Part shown: in pieces, positions 7,340 through 14,550 of the stretch | How positions within the stretch are numbered: position 1 is the stretch's first letter | How the letters are laid out: each line of letters starts with the position of its first letter | Source of the DNA: Candidatus Omnitrophota bacterium | Lineage (GTDB): Bacteria > Omnitrophota > Gorgyraeia > Gygaellales > Profunditerraquicolaceae | Assembly: GCA_028687525.1 (NCBI GenBank) | Contig: JAQTZX010000012.1 | Coordinates: 1-15,767, forward strand | DNA length: 15,767 nt | Direction of reading: 5' to 3' | Position numbers and translations under genes: made by a program | Notes under the pieces: model-generated | The model's database searches: none | Seen by the model: only the letters and a program-made list of their open reading frames with translations | What the model was told of the DNA's origin: nothing

Positions 7340-8448
7340 AAATTATCATTGTTCATGCTTCCGCGGGCAGCGGACATATGAAAGCCGCGGAGGCGCTCCG
7401 CGATTATTTTATATCCACTCACCCCGGTATTGATGTCCGGTTGGTGGATATCCTCGATAAGACCAATATTCCGTTTAAGGCCGTTTATTCAAAGGGGTAT
7501 AACATTCTGGTTACCTGTTTCCCGTGGTTATGGAGTTTTTTCTTTTGTCTGACCGCCGCCCCGGGATTACGGGCACTGGTGCGGTTCCTGGCTTTTCCTT
7601 TTGATTTTCTGAATACATTCCGGTTCCGGTATTATTTAACCGGAGAGAATCCCGATGCGGTGATCTCCACGCATTTTCTTTCTTCCCGGATGGTTTCTTT
7701 TTTGAAGAAACACCGCCGGATAGATTCTGTACTGGTTACGGTGGTTACTGATTTCGGCGTGCATCCATTCTGGGTGCAGGCGCATACCGATACGTATATC
7801 GCGGCGTCCGAACATAGCCGGGATGAATTGGCCGCGCTGGGAGTCAACGGGTCCCGTATACAGGTATTCGGTATCCCGACGGCGCAGAAGTTTTACCGTG
7901 CCATAGATAAAAAAACAGCGCGTGAAAAACACGGGATACCATCCGCGGAATTCAGCGTTTTGCTTATCACCGGGTCTTTCGGCATAGGGCCCCTGGAACG
8001 GATAGCGGAATTTCTCTCTCCGGATGTACAGGTTCTGGCCGTCTGTGCCCGGAATCATCGTTTATACCGGAGATTGATTGCGCGCGGGCTTGCGAACGTC
8101 CGGGTTTTTGGTTTTGTCGATTTTGTCGAAGACCTTATGGCCGCGTCGGACTTGATCATTACCAAACCCGGCGGCCTGACGGTTTCCGAGACGTTGAGCA
8201 TGGACTTGCCGCCGCTTTTTATCTGCGCTATATACGGTCAGGAAACCGCGAACGCGCGGTTTGTAGCCGGCGAACGCGCGGGAATGGTCATCGCGCGCAT
8301 ATCCGGTATACGCGGTATAGTTTCGGATTTTAAAAACCACCCGGAAAAACTGCAGGCATTTAAACAGAATATCGCCCGGATCAAAAAGCCTTTTGCCTCC
8401 CGGGATGTGTGCGAATATATATTAAAACTATGCTCTACGCGAAAATAG
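7336..8448 (+). CDS. GT28-type glycosyltransferase, MGDG synthase / UgtP-like
   Basis: A 370-residue GT-B enzyme of the family that puts hexose from a UDP-sugar onto diacylglycerol (plant MGDG synthase, bacterial UgtP) and is related to MurG. The opening HASAGSGHMKAAEAL is the characteristic glycine-rich lipid-acceptor motif, followed by a hydrophobic membrane-association region (about residues 55-98), STHFLSSRMVSF, VTVVTDFGVHPFWV, and the donor-binding motif KPGGLTVSETLSMDLPPLF near residue 280. No signal peptide; in the family it acts at the inner face of the cytoplasmic membrane. ATG 7336 overlaps the gmhB stop by 4 bases. It may make a glycolipid that serves as membrane lipid or as an anchor in the same surface pathway; the acceptor is inferred from family only. 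Confidence 0.85.
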   Translation: MKIIIVHASAGSGHMKAAEALRDYFISTHPGIDVRLVDILDKTNIPFKAVYSKGYNILVTCFPWLWSFFFCLTAAPGLRALVRFLAFPFDFLNTFRFRYYLTGENPDAVISTHFLSSRMVSFLKKHRRIDSVLVTVVTDFGVHPFWVQAHTDTYIAASEHSRDELAALGVNGSRIQVFGIPTAQKFYRAIDKKTAREKHGIPSAEFSVLLITGSFGIGPLERIAEFLSPDVQVLAVCARNHRLYRRLIARGLANVRVFGFVDFVEDLMAASDLIITKPGGLTVSETLSMDLPPLFICAIYGQETANARFVAGERAGMVIARISGIRGIVSDFKNHPEKLQAFKQNIARIKKPFASRDVCEYILKLCSTRK

Positions 8449-10280
8449 TGTTGGGATTGAAGGTTGAAGGGCCTTTTGACTATTTTGTCCCCGGGCACCT
8501 TGAAGAAAAGATCAAACCCGGTTCCCGGGCACTGGTCAGTTTCGGTTTCAGGAAAAAAGTGGTGGGATTTGTGGCGGGGATTTCTTCGAAGACCGTCATA
8601 CGGAATCTCAAACCCGTCCTCGATGTATTGGATGATGTTCCGTTGTTGAGCCGGAAGATGCTGGAACTGGCGGGTGAACTGGCGGCATATTATTGTTGTT
8701 CCCCGGGAGAGGTTATTGAAACCGCATTGCCGGAGGAATTACGCCGTCCCCGGAGGATCGCGCTTCGCCCTGTTCAGGGGGCCGCGGAATTTTCTCGTGA
8801 ACCGGGGCCGGCGCGCCTTATCCATGATATTTCCGGGATACAACGGTGGGAAATATACAGGAAAGAGGTACATTCTGTATTGAACAACGGCGGATCGGTG
8901 ATCCTTCTTCTGCCGGATGTCCCGGCAGTGGTACGGGCGAAAGAAATGTTCACCGGATATTTCCCCCCGGATGTTATTGAGGTTTTGTACCGTAAACAGC
9001 CCCGGGAACTGGAGATTTGGCAGAGAATCAAAGAAGGAAGGGCGCGTATAGTCATTGGAACGCGTTCCGCGGTTTTCGCCCCTCTGCAAAATACCGGGTT
9101 GATCATTATCGATGAAGAACAGGATTTTGTTTATAAACAGGACCAGGTTCCGCATTACCACGCCCGCGAGGCGGCGTTTATGCGATGCCGACTGGAGAAA
9201 GCGGGGTTTATCCTGGGAAGCCGGAGTCCTTCTCTTGAGAGCTATTATTTGGTGAAACAAGGGGCGGCCCGTTATGAGTTTCTCTCCCGGAAAGACAGTT
9301 TTCCCGAGATCAAGATTTCCGACATGCGGAATATGCCGTTGTTCGAACTTAGAAAAAAGTCTGTCTTCTCGCGTTATCTGCTCGATTGCATTGTTGCGAC
9401 GCTCAAGGCTTCCGGGAAGACATTGTTATTTTTAAACCGTAAAGGGTTCGCGACAGCGGCTTTCTGTGCTGTCTGCGGACATGTTTTAAAATGCGGCCGT
9501 TGTAACAGTAATCTGGTATATCATTACCAGACCAAGGAATTACATTGTCCGTATTGTACTTTTGCCATGCCGGCTCCGAAACTCTGTCCATCATGTAATT
9601 CCGGATATATCAAGTTTTCCGGGATAGGGACGGAGAAGATCGAGAGCGAGCTTGCGCGGCTGGTTCCGCAGGCGCGCATCAAGCGTCCGACGGAGCACGA
9701 GGCCCTGGATGTTAAAGGCTCGGATATTGTGGTGGCGTCCGAAGGCAGTATCAGGAGCGCGGAAATCAATTTCGACCTTATCGGCGTGCTCTCGATCGAT
9801 AGTTCCCTGAACCGGATCGATTTCCGGGCAGGCGAGAAGACCTTCGGCCTGCTGTCGGAACTATGGCGCATGACCGATAAAAAGATCGTAATCCAGACCC
9901 TTCTGCCGCATCATTATTGTTTCACCGCTTTGCAGGCGAAGAATACGGATGTCTTCTATGAGGAAGAATTGAAACAGCGGAAACAACTGCGCCTGCCGCC
10001 ATTCTGTCATATCGCCCATTTGAAACTCAGGGGCGCCAAGGAAGAAAAAGTCAAAGAGGTTTCGCAGGCGCTTTTCGAGTCGTTGTTGAAAAACAAAAAA
10101 GCGGGTGTACGGGTTATTTCTGTAAATCCCGGCCAGCCGTCGAAACTAAGAGGGAATTATTACCGGCAGATACTTCTGGGGGCGTCGTCTGCGGTGAAGA
10201 TCGGCAGATTTCTGAAACCGCGGTTAAAAAGTTTCAAACATTCCGGTATAATAGTGACGGTGGATGTCGATCCGTTGTAA
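8430..10280 (+). CDS. priA: PriA-like primosomal protein with degenerate helicase motifs
   Basis: A 616-residue homologue of replication-restart protein PriA. The N-terminal DNA-binding domain (VEGPFDYFVPGHLEEKIKPGSRALVSFG) and all eight zinc cysteines (346, 349, 355, 358, 373, 376, 386, 389) are kept. The ATPase signatures are not. The Walker A site, normally GVTGSGKTEVY, reads DISGIQRWEIY at 133-143, losing GKT; DEEH is DEEQ at 228-231; GSATPSLES is GSRSPSLES; the segment holding GTQMLAKGHDFP is VASEGSIRSAEINF; and the VAGRAGR arginine motif is absent (LWRMTDK). It is also shorter than the usual 700-plus residues, with part of the second helicase lobe missing. Actinobacterial PriA is a known precedent for a PriA without helicase motifs. 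ATG 8430 overlaps the upstream gene by 19 bases; GTG 8409 would add seven residues. fmt follows, a common priA neighbour. Confidence 0.85.
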   Translation: MLYAKIVLGLKVEGPFDYFVPGHLEEKIKPGSRALVSFGFRKKVVGFVAGISSKTVIRNLKPVLDVLDDVPLLSRKMLELAGELAAYYCCSPGEVIETALPEELRRPRRIALRPVQGAAEFSREPGPARLIHDISGIQRWEIYRKEVHSVLNNGGSVILLLPDVPAVVRAKEMFTGYFPPDVIEVLYRKQPRELEIWQRIKEGRARIVIGTRSAVFAPLQNTGLIIIDEEQDFVYKQDQVPHYHAREAAFMRCRLEKAGFILGSRSPSLESYYLVKQGAARYEFLSRKDSFPEIKISDMRNMPLFELRKKSVFSRYLLDCIVATLKASGKTLLFLNRKGFATAAFCAVCGHVLKCGRCNSNLVYHYQTKELHCPYCTFAMPAPKLCPSCNSGYIKFSGIGTEKIESELARLVPQARIKRPTEHEALDVKGSDIVVASEGSIRSAEINFDLIGVLSIDSSLNRIDFRAGEKTFGLLSELWRMTDKKIVIQTLLPHHYCFTALQAKNTDVFYEEELKQRKQLRLPPFCHIAHLKLRGAKEEKVKEVSQALFESLLKNKKAGVRVISVNPGQPSKLRGNYYRQILLGASSAVKIGRFLKPRLKSFKHSGIIVTVDVDPL

Positions 10281-10296
10281 CGTAACTGTTTGGTAT

Positions 10297-10301
10297 GAGG
10301 G
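10297..10301 (+). promoter_or_regulatory. Shine-Dalgarno for fmt
   Basis: GAGGG at 10297-10301 is six bases before ATG 10308 but touches the alternative in-frame ATG at 10302, so it supports 10308 as the fmt start. Confidence 0.6.
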
Positions 10302-10307
10302 ATGAGT

Positions 10308-11240
10308 ATGAACATAGTTTTTTTCGGCAGCGCGGATTTTTCGGTGCCTTCTTTGAAGGCTTTATTGAATGGCGGCCATACGGTTTCCTGTATCGTTACC
10401 CAGCCGGACAGGAAAAAAGGGCGCGGGATGCATGTGGGGGGTACCGTTTTCAAGGAAGCCGGGCGTTCCCTGGGGATTCCTCTTTATCAGCCGGAGAACG
10501 TGAATTCGCCGGATTCACTTGCCGTTCTGCAGAAGCTTGCTCCCGATATGTTTGTGGTGATTGCCTACGGCCAGTTGTTGTCCGGAGAGCTTCTGCGGAT
10601 ACCCCGGTTGTTTTCCGTTAATGTTCATGCTTCGTATCTGCCCCGGTACAGGGGAGCGGCGCCGATAAACTGGGCGCTGGTCAGGGGAGAGACGGAGACC
10701 GGCGTTACGGTGATTAAAATGACGGAAAAAATGGATGCCGGCCCGATCATTCTTCAGGAACGCGTGCAAATCATCGATTCCGACACGTGTATAACGCTGG
10801 AGCGGCGCCTGGCGGATACGGGCGCGGCTTTGCTTTTGGAAGCGATTAAGCGTATTGGCGCCCGTTCGTTTGAGCTTTCTCTCCAGGATGATAAGTCCGT
10901 AAGTTTCGCCCCCAAAATCAAAAAGGAGAACGGATTGATTGTTTGGTCGAAAACAGGAAGGGATATTTATAACCTGGTGCGGGGAACTCTGCATCGTCCG
11001 GGAGCATATACGCGGTATCAAGGCGGGCTTTTAAAGATCCACGCGGTGCGCGTATCCGATGATATCGCCGCGGACCGCCGGCCGGGTGAAATAATAGATG
11101 TTTCCAAAGATGGGATACGGGTAGCCGCCGGAAAAGGCAGCGTGAGCATCCTGGAGCTTCAGCCGGAAGGTAAAAGAGTCATGAAAGCGGAAGAATTCAT
11201 CAGCGGCCATAAAATAAAACCCGGGGACCGTCTTGAATAA
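10308..11240 (+). CDS. fmt: Methionyl-tRNA formyltransferase
   Basis: A 310-residue enzyme that formylates Met-tRNA(fMet) using 10-formyl-tetrahydrofolate, needed for normal bacterial translation initiation. It begins MNIVFFGSADFSVPSLKAL. The catalytic motif VNVHASYLPRYRGAAPI holds N105 and H107, and D143 lies in EKMDAGPIIL; together these form the Asn-His-Asp set of the formyltransferase fold. The basic loop TQPDRKKGRG matches the family tRNA-contact loop. The C-terminal domain (from about residue 205) has the usual LVRGTLHRPGAYT and PGEIIDV motifs. Length is normal. Start 10308 is preferred over ATG 10302 on ribosome-site spacing. It follows the priA-like gene by 27 bases; the often neighbouring def (peptide deformylase) gene is not between them. 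Confidence 0.95.
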   Translation: MNIVFFGSADFSVPSLKALLNGGHTVSCIVTQPDRKKGRGMHVGGTVFKEAGRSLGIPLYQPENVNSPDSLAVLQKLAPDMFVVIAYGQLLSGELLRIPRLFSVNVHASYLPRYRGAAPINWALVRGETETGVTVIKMTEKMDAGPIILQERVQIIDSDTCITLERRLADTGAALLLEAIKRIGARSFELSLQDDKSVSFAPKIKKENGLIVWSKTGRDIYNLVRGTLHRPGAYTRYQGGLLKIHAVRVSDDIAADRRPGEIIDVSKDGIRVAAGKGSVSILELQPEGKRVMKAEEFISGHKIKPGDRLE

Positions 11241-11259
11241 CAAAAAATCAACAAAAAAG

Positions 11260-11287
11260 TTGCATACAAAACAACTTGTGGTATAAT
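11260..11287 (+). promoter_or_regulatory. Sigma70-type promoter with extended -10 upstream of galT pair
   Basis: TTGCAT at 11260-11265 and TATAAT at 11282-11287 are separated by 16 bases, with TG one base before the -10 (extended -10). A-rich tracts at 11241-11258 resemble an UP element. An inverted repeat AAGTTG/CAACTT (11257-11262 and 11272-11277) straddles the -35 and spacer and could be an operator. Transcription would begin near 11294, giving a leader of about 49 bases. This lies in the 102-base gap after fmt and suggests the galT pair is a separate transcription unit. Confidence 0.65.
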
Positions 11288-11342
11288 TCACAGGATACAG
11301 AGAAGTCCTGCAAACGCGAAATACAAGATGCTAAACGTATAA

Positions 11343-12371
11343 ATGCCTGAACTAAGAAAAGATCCTATTATCGGAAGATGGGTAATCATTGCCACGGAGC
11401 GTGCGAAAAGGCCCGATCAATTCGGCAGTCATTCCGAAGACAGCATCCTCGAGAAACCGTGCCCGTTCTGTGAAGGACACGAGTCCCAGACTCCTCCCGA
11501 GATATACGCGATGCGGACAAAGCCTTCGCCGGAGAACCAGCCGGGATGGGATGTGCGCGTGGTTCCCAGTGTTACTCCTTTTCTGAAGATAGAGGGGGAT
11601 CTGGATCGCCGCGGCAAAGGCCTGTATGACCTTACCAACGGCGTGGGCGCCCATGAGATAGTAGTGGAAACCAATCAGCACATCGCCAATATGGCGGATC
11701 TGGGCGAGGAGCACATTGCCAACGTTATTACCTCTTATATAAACCGCATCCTTGATCTGGAGAAAGATGTGCGGTTTAAATATGTTTTGATATTCAAGAA
11801 TTACGGCTGGAGCGCGGGGGGCGGCAGGGTACGGCATGCGCGTTCCCAGTTGATCGCCACTCCGGTCAATCCTAAAAGGGTAAAGGAAGAACTGGTTGGA
11901 GCGCGGCAGTATTATGAGTATCACGAGCGTTGTATATTCTGTGATTTGATAAAACAGGAGATTGAACAGAAAGAACGGCTTATCCTGGATATGGACGGGT
12001 TTATTGTCATCGCGCCTTTTGCCTCCCGGTTTCCCTTTGAGATGTGGATTCTTCCGAAAAAGCATTCTTGTGATTTTGTCAAGCTTGATATGCCGCAGAG
12101 GGCCGGGCTTGCCCGCACGCTGAAAAAATGTCTTCTTAAGCTGAAAAAAGGGTTGAACGACCCGCCGTATAATTTTATCCTGCATACCGCCCCTTTCCGA
12201 AGGGAAAAAGCCGGATACTGGAAAAGCGTTGATTTTGACTATCATTGGCATATTGAGATCACCCCTCGTCTGACGAGGGTCGCGGGGTTCGAATGGGGAA
12301 CGGGGTTCTATATTTGTCCTGTGCCCCCGGAGAACGCGGCAAAGTTTTTGAGGGAAGTCGACGTTGGATAG
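11343..12371 (+). CDS. Galactose-1-phosphate uridylyltransferase-like paralogue lacking the catalytic histidine
   Basis: A 342-residue member of the GalT family (HIT superfamily). The fold-defining residues are present: a zinc set equivalent to E. coli Cys52/Cys55/His115/His164 (C40, C43, H104, H165), PKKH with H241, and HWH at 301-303. The active-site motif HPH(X)Q, whose second histidine forms the covalent uridylyl intermediate, reads H165-A-R167-S-Q169. The nucleophile is therefore arginine; I checked the codons CAT GCG CGT. Standard GalT chemistry should not be possible unless another residue substitutes. It could bind a nucleotide sugar, regulate or pair with the intact neighbour, or have a changed reaction. 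It also has a longer loop before HWH than its neighbour. There is no clear Shine-Dalgarno before ATG 11343. It lies 21 bases upstream of the intact galT. Confidence 0.85.
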   Translation: MPELRKDPIIGRWVIIATERAKRPDQFGSHSEDSILEKPCPFCEGHESQTPPEIYAMRTKPSPENQPGWDVRVVPSVTPFLKIEGDLDRRGKGLYDLTNGVGAHEIVVETNQHIANMADLGEEHIANVITSYINRILDLEKDVRFKYVLIFKNYGWSAGGGRVRHARSQLIATPVNPKRVKEELVGARQYYEYHERCIFCDLIKQEIEQKERLILDMDGFIVIAPFASRFPFEMWILPKKHSCDFVKLDMPQRAGLARTLKKCLLKLKKGLNDPPYNFILHTAPFRREKAGYWKSVDFDYHWHIEITPRLTRVAGFEWGTGFYICPVPPENAAKFLREVDVG

Positions 12372-12392
12372 CGCGTTAAATAAAAGGAGAGC

Positions 12393-13397
12393 ATGTCTGA
12401 ACTAAGAAGAGATCCTATAACCGGCCGTTGGGTGATCATGGAAACCGATAATCCTACCAGGCCGCATGAATACGAGAATGAACCGCCTGTGTGGCGCCCC
12501 GGGACGTGTCCTTTTTGTTACGGTAATGAGAATTTGACTCCTCCGGAAATAGCCGCATACCGGGATCCCAATACCGCGCCTAATACTCCGGGATGGCGTG
12601 TGCGCGCCGTGTCCAATAAATTCCCCGCTTTGCATATAGAAGGGGATTTGGATCGCAGGGGCCTGGGAATGTATGATTTGTCCAACGGCATAGGCGCGCA
12701 CGAGGTTGTGGTGGAAACGCCGTACCACAACAAGGATCTTTCCGATCTGACCGATGCCGAAGTCGAGGATATCATCCGTATGCTTTGTCAGCGTTCGCTC
12801 GACCTGGCGAAAGACAAAAGATTCAAGTATATCATGATCTTCAAGAATTTCGGCCCTTCCGCGGGGGCATCCATGGAACATCCGCATACCCAGATCATTG
12901 CTCTTCCCATGGTTCCCAAGAACGTCAAAGAGGAATTGACGGGGGCGGAAGAATATTTCGATTACCGCGAGCGCTGTATTTTTTGCGACGTGATCAGGCA
13001 GGAGGTGTACGAGAAAGAACGGATCATCACCGATAATAAATATTTCCTTTCTTTTTGCCCGTACGCGTCCAGGTTCCCTTTTGAGATATGGGTCATACCC
13101 AAGAAACACAACAGCTGTTTTATGCATCTGAACAACGAAGAGATACCGTTTTTGGCGGTTATACTGAAGGATATCATCGCGCGGTTGAAAAAGGTCTTTG
13201 ATACTCCGGCCTATAATTTTATCATTCATACCTCGCCTTTAGACAGTAACGGCCAGGCCGAAAGTTACCACTGGCATTTGGAATTCATGCCGAAACTGAC
13301 GCGTGTCGCCGGTTTTGAATGGGGTACCGGTTTTTACGTTGTCCCCACCCCCCCGGAAGTGGCCGTTAAATTCCTGAAAGAAGTGAAGACCGAATAA
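12393..13397 (+). CDS. galT: Galactose-1-phosphate uridylyltransferase
   Basis: A 334-residue GalT: UDP-glucose plus galactose-1-phosphate gives glucose-1-phosphate plus UDP-galactose (Leloir pathway), via a uridylyl-histidine intermediate. The active site is intact: H163-P-H165-T-Q167 with H165 as nucleophile. Zinc-site residues are C39, C42, H103 and H163, and the second metal site has H239 and H293-W-H295. A further CIFC pair occurs after residue 190, as in related archaeal and bacterial GalT forms. GGAG at 12386-12389 precedes ATG 12393 closely. It is a tandem paralogue of the preceding gene; shared segments include DPI-GRWVI at the start, IEGDLDRRG and RVAGFEWGTGFY. Some relatives act on other hexose-1-phosphates (for example ADP-glucose phosphorylases), so the substrate is likely but not certain. 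Confidence 0.9.
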   Translation: MSELRRDPITGRWVIMETDNPTRPHEYENEPPVWRPGTCPFCYGNENLTPPEIAAYRDPNTAPNTPGWRVRAVSNKFPALHIEGDLDRRGLGMYDLSNGIGAHEVVVETPYHNKDLSDLTDAEVEDIIRMLCQRSLDLAKDKRFKYIMIFKNFGPSAGASMEHPHTQIIALPMVPKNVKEELTGAEEYFDYRERCIFCDVIRQEVYEKERIITDNKYFLSFCPYASRFPFEIWVIPKKHNSCFMHLNNEEIPFLAVILKDIIARLKKVFDTPAYNFIIHTSPLDSNGQAESYHWHLEFMPKLTRVAGFEWGTGFYVVPTPPEVAVKFLKEVKTE

Positions 13398-13429
13398 ATC
13401 CCGGTATATCTTAAACAGAAAAATACAAC

Positions 13430-13437
13430 AAGGAGGG
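13430..13437 (+). promoter_or_regulatory. Strong Shine-Dalgarno for the GAPDH gene
   Basis: AAGGAGGG at 13430-13437, seven bases before ATG 13445. It is the best ribosome binding site in the window, in line with the high expression expected of a glycolytic enzyme. Confidence 0.85.
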
Positions 13438-13444
13438 TAGTATT

Positions 13445-14464
13445 ATGGCGGTAAAAATCGGTATTAATGGATTTGGAAGGATTGGAAGACTGGTTTTCAG
13501 GGCGGCGGTCGAAAAGAGCCTGAAAGACCTGGAAATTGTGGCGGTCAATGACTTGCCCGTCGGAACTGCTACCTTGGCGCATCTTTTGAAGTATGACTCG
13601 AATTTCGGGGCATTCAAAGGCACCGTAGAGGCGAAGGAAAACTCGCTTATCGTCAACGGAAAAGAGCTTAAAATACTGAGCTTCAAATCTCCTGCTGAAA
13701 TACCCTGGAAGGATATGGGCGTGGAAGTGGTTATCGAGTCGTCGGGGGTATTTACCGATAAAGAAAAATGCATCGGGCACATCTCGAACGGCGGCGCAAA
13801 GAAAATTATTATTTCCGCTCCCGCGAAAGGCGAGGATATTACCGTGGTCATGGGCGTGAACGAGAAAAATTACGATCCCAAAAAACACAATATTATATCA
13901 AATGCTTCCTGCACGACCAATTGCCTTGCTCCCATGGCAAAAGTGCTCCTGGATAATTTCGGGATCAAGAGCGGGTTGATGACCACGATCCATTCCTATA
14001 CCAATGACCAGAAGATACTCGATCTTCCCCACAAGGATTTGCGCAGGGCGCGCGCCGCGGCCGTATCCATGATTCCTACATCGACGGGTGCCGCAAAGGC
14101 GATCGGATCGGTATTGCCCGAACTGAAGGGAAAAATGGACGGGTTGGCCATCCGCGTTCCCACTCCCGATGTTTCCATGACCGATTTGACCTGCGTGGTT
14201 GAAAAAGACGCGGACGCCGAGATAATCAACGCGGCTTTCAAAAAAGCCGCGGATTCCAATTTGAGAGGTATCCTGCAGTATTTAACCGAGCCGCTTGTTT
14301 CCAAGGATTTTGTCGGTTCGAATTATTCCTGTATTTTTGACGCCGCATTGACCAAGGTTGTCGACAGCCGGCTGGTGAAAATATTGGGCTGGTACGATAA
14401 CGAGTGGGCGTATTCCTGCAGGGTGGTCGACCTGTGCAATTACATAGTGCAGAAAGGGATATAA
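13445..14464 (+). CDS. gap: Type I glyceraldehyde-3-phosphate dehydrogenase
   Basis: A 339-residue GAPDH that interconverts glyceraldehyde-3-phosphate and 1,3-bisphosphoglycerate in the cytoplasm. The NAD-binding Rossmann motif GINGFGRIGRLVFRA is at the N terminus. D36 in VAVNDLP is the acidic residue that selects NAD over NADP. The catalytic cysteine is C156 in SNASCTTNCLAP, with the partner His in MTTIHSYTNDQ. TSTGAAKAIGSVLPELKGKMDG and the C-terminal WYDNEWAYSCRVVDL match the family. Length is normal and there is no sign of damage. It begins 47 bases after galT with a strong ribosome site; I see no convincing separate promoter. pgk and tpi, frequent neighbours elsewhere, are not next to it here. 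A REP-like hairpin begins 9 bases after the stop. Confidence 0.96.
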   Translation: MAVKIGINGFGRIGRLVFRAAVEKSLKDLEIVAVNDLPVGTATLAHLLKYDSNFGAFKGTVEAKENSLIVNGKELKILSFKSPAEIPWKDMGVEVVIESSGVFTDKEKCIGHISNGGAKKIIISAPAKGEDITVVMGVNEKNYDPKKHNIISNASCTTNCLAPMAKVLLDNFGIKSGLMTTIHSYTNDQKILDLPHKDLRRARAAAVSMIPTSTGAAKAIGSVLPELKGKMDGLAIRVPTPDVSMTDLTCVVEKDADAEIINAAFKKAADSNLRGILQYLTEPLVSKDFVGSNYSCIFDAALTKVVDSRLVKILGWYDNEWAYSCRVVDLCNYIVQKGI

Positions 14465-14473
14465 TACATACGT

Positions 14474-14550
14474 AGAAAAATGGGGACGGTTCTATTTTTT
14501 TGCTCTCGCCGGCCGCGAGTCTAAAAAAATAGAACCGTCCCCATTTTTCT
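14474..14550. repeat. 77-nt REP-like inverted repeat (GGGGACGGTTCTA arms)
   Basis: Two perfectly complementary 28-base arms, 14474-14501 and 14523-14550, flank a 21-base centre that itself holds a 5-bp stem (CTCGC/GCGAG). Each arm contains GGGGACGGTTCTA followed by seven T, read inward on its own strand. The design (a long arm carrying a GGGGAC word and a smaller inner hairpin) resembles repeated palindromes seen in many uncultured and environmental bacterial genomes, often thought to be moved by REP-associated tyrosine transposases. No transposase is in this window. Being just after gap and followed by a T-rich stretch, it could also end the gap transcript. Confidence 0.85.

Noticed and set aside
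8409..8429. GTG 8409 as start of the PriA-like gene
   Set aside because: Adds seven residues deep in the upstream gene; ATG 8430 directly precedes the conserved N-terminal strand.
11352..12251. Long open frame on the minus strand opposite the first galT gene (and a similar one at 12402-13229 opposite the second)
   Set aside because: They mirror the coding frame of the paralogous sense genes and show no family motifs; the sense frames have clear zinc and active-site residues.
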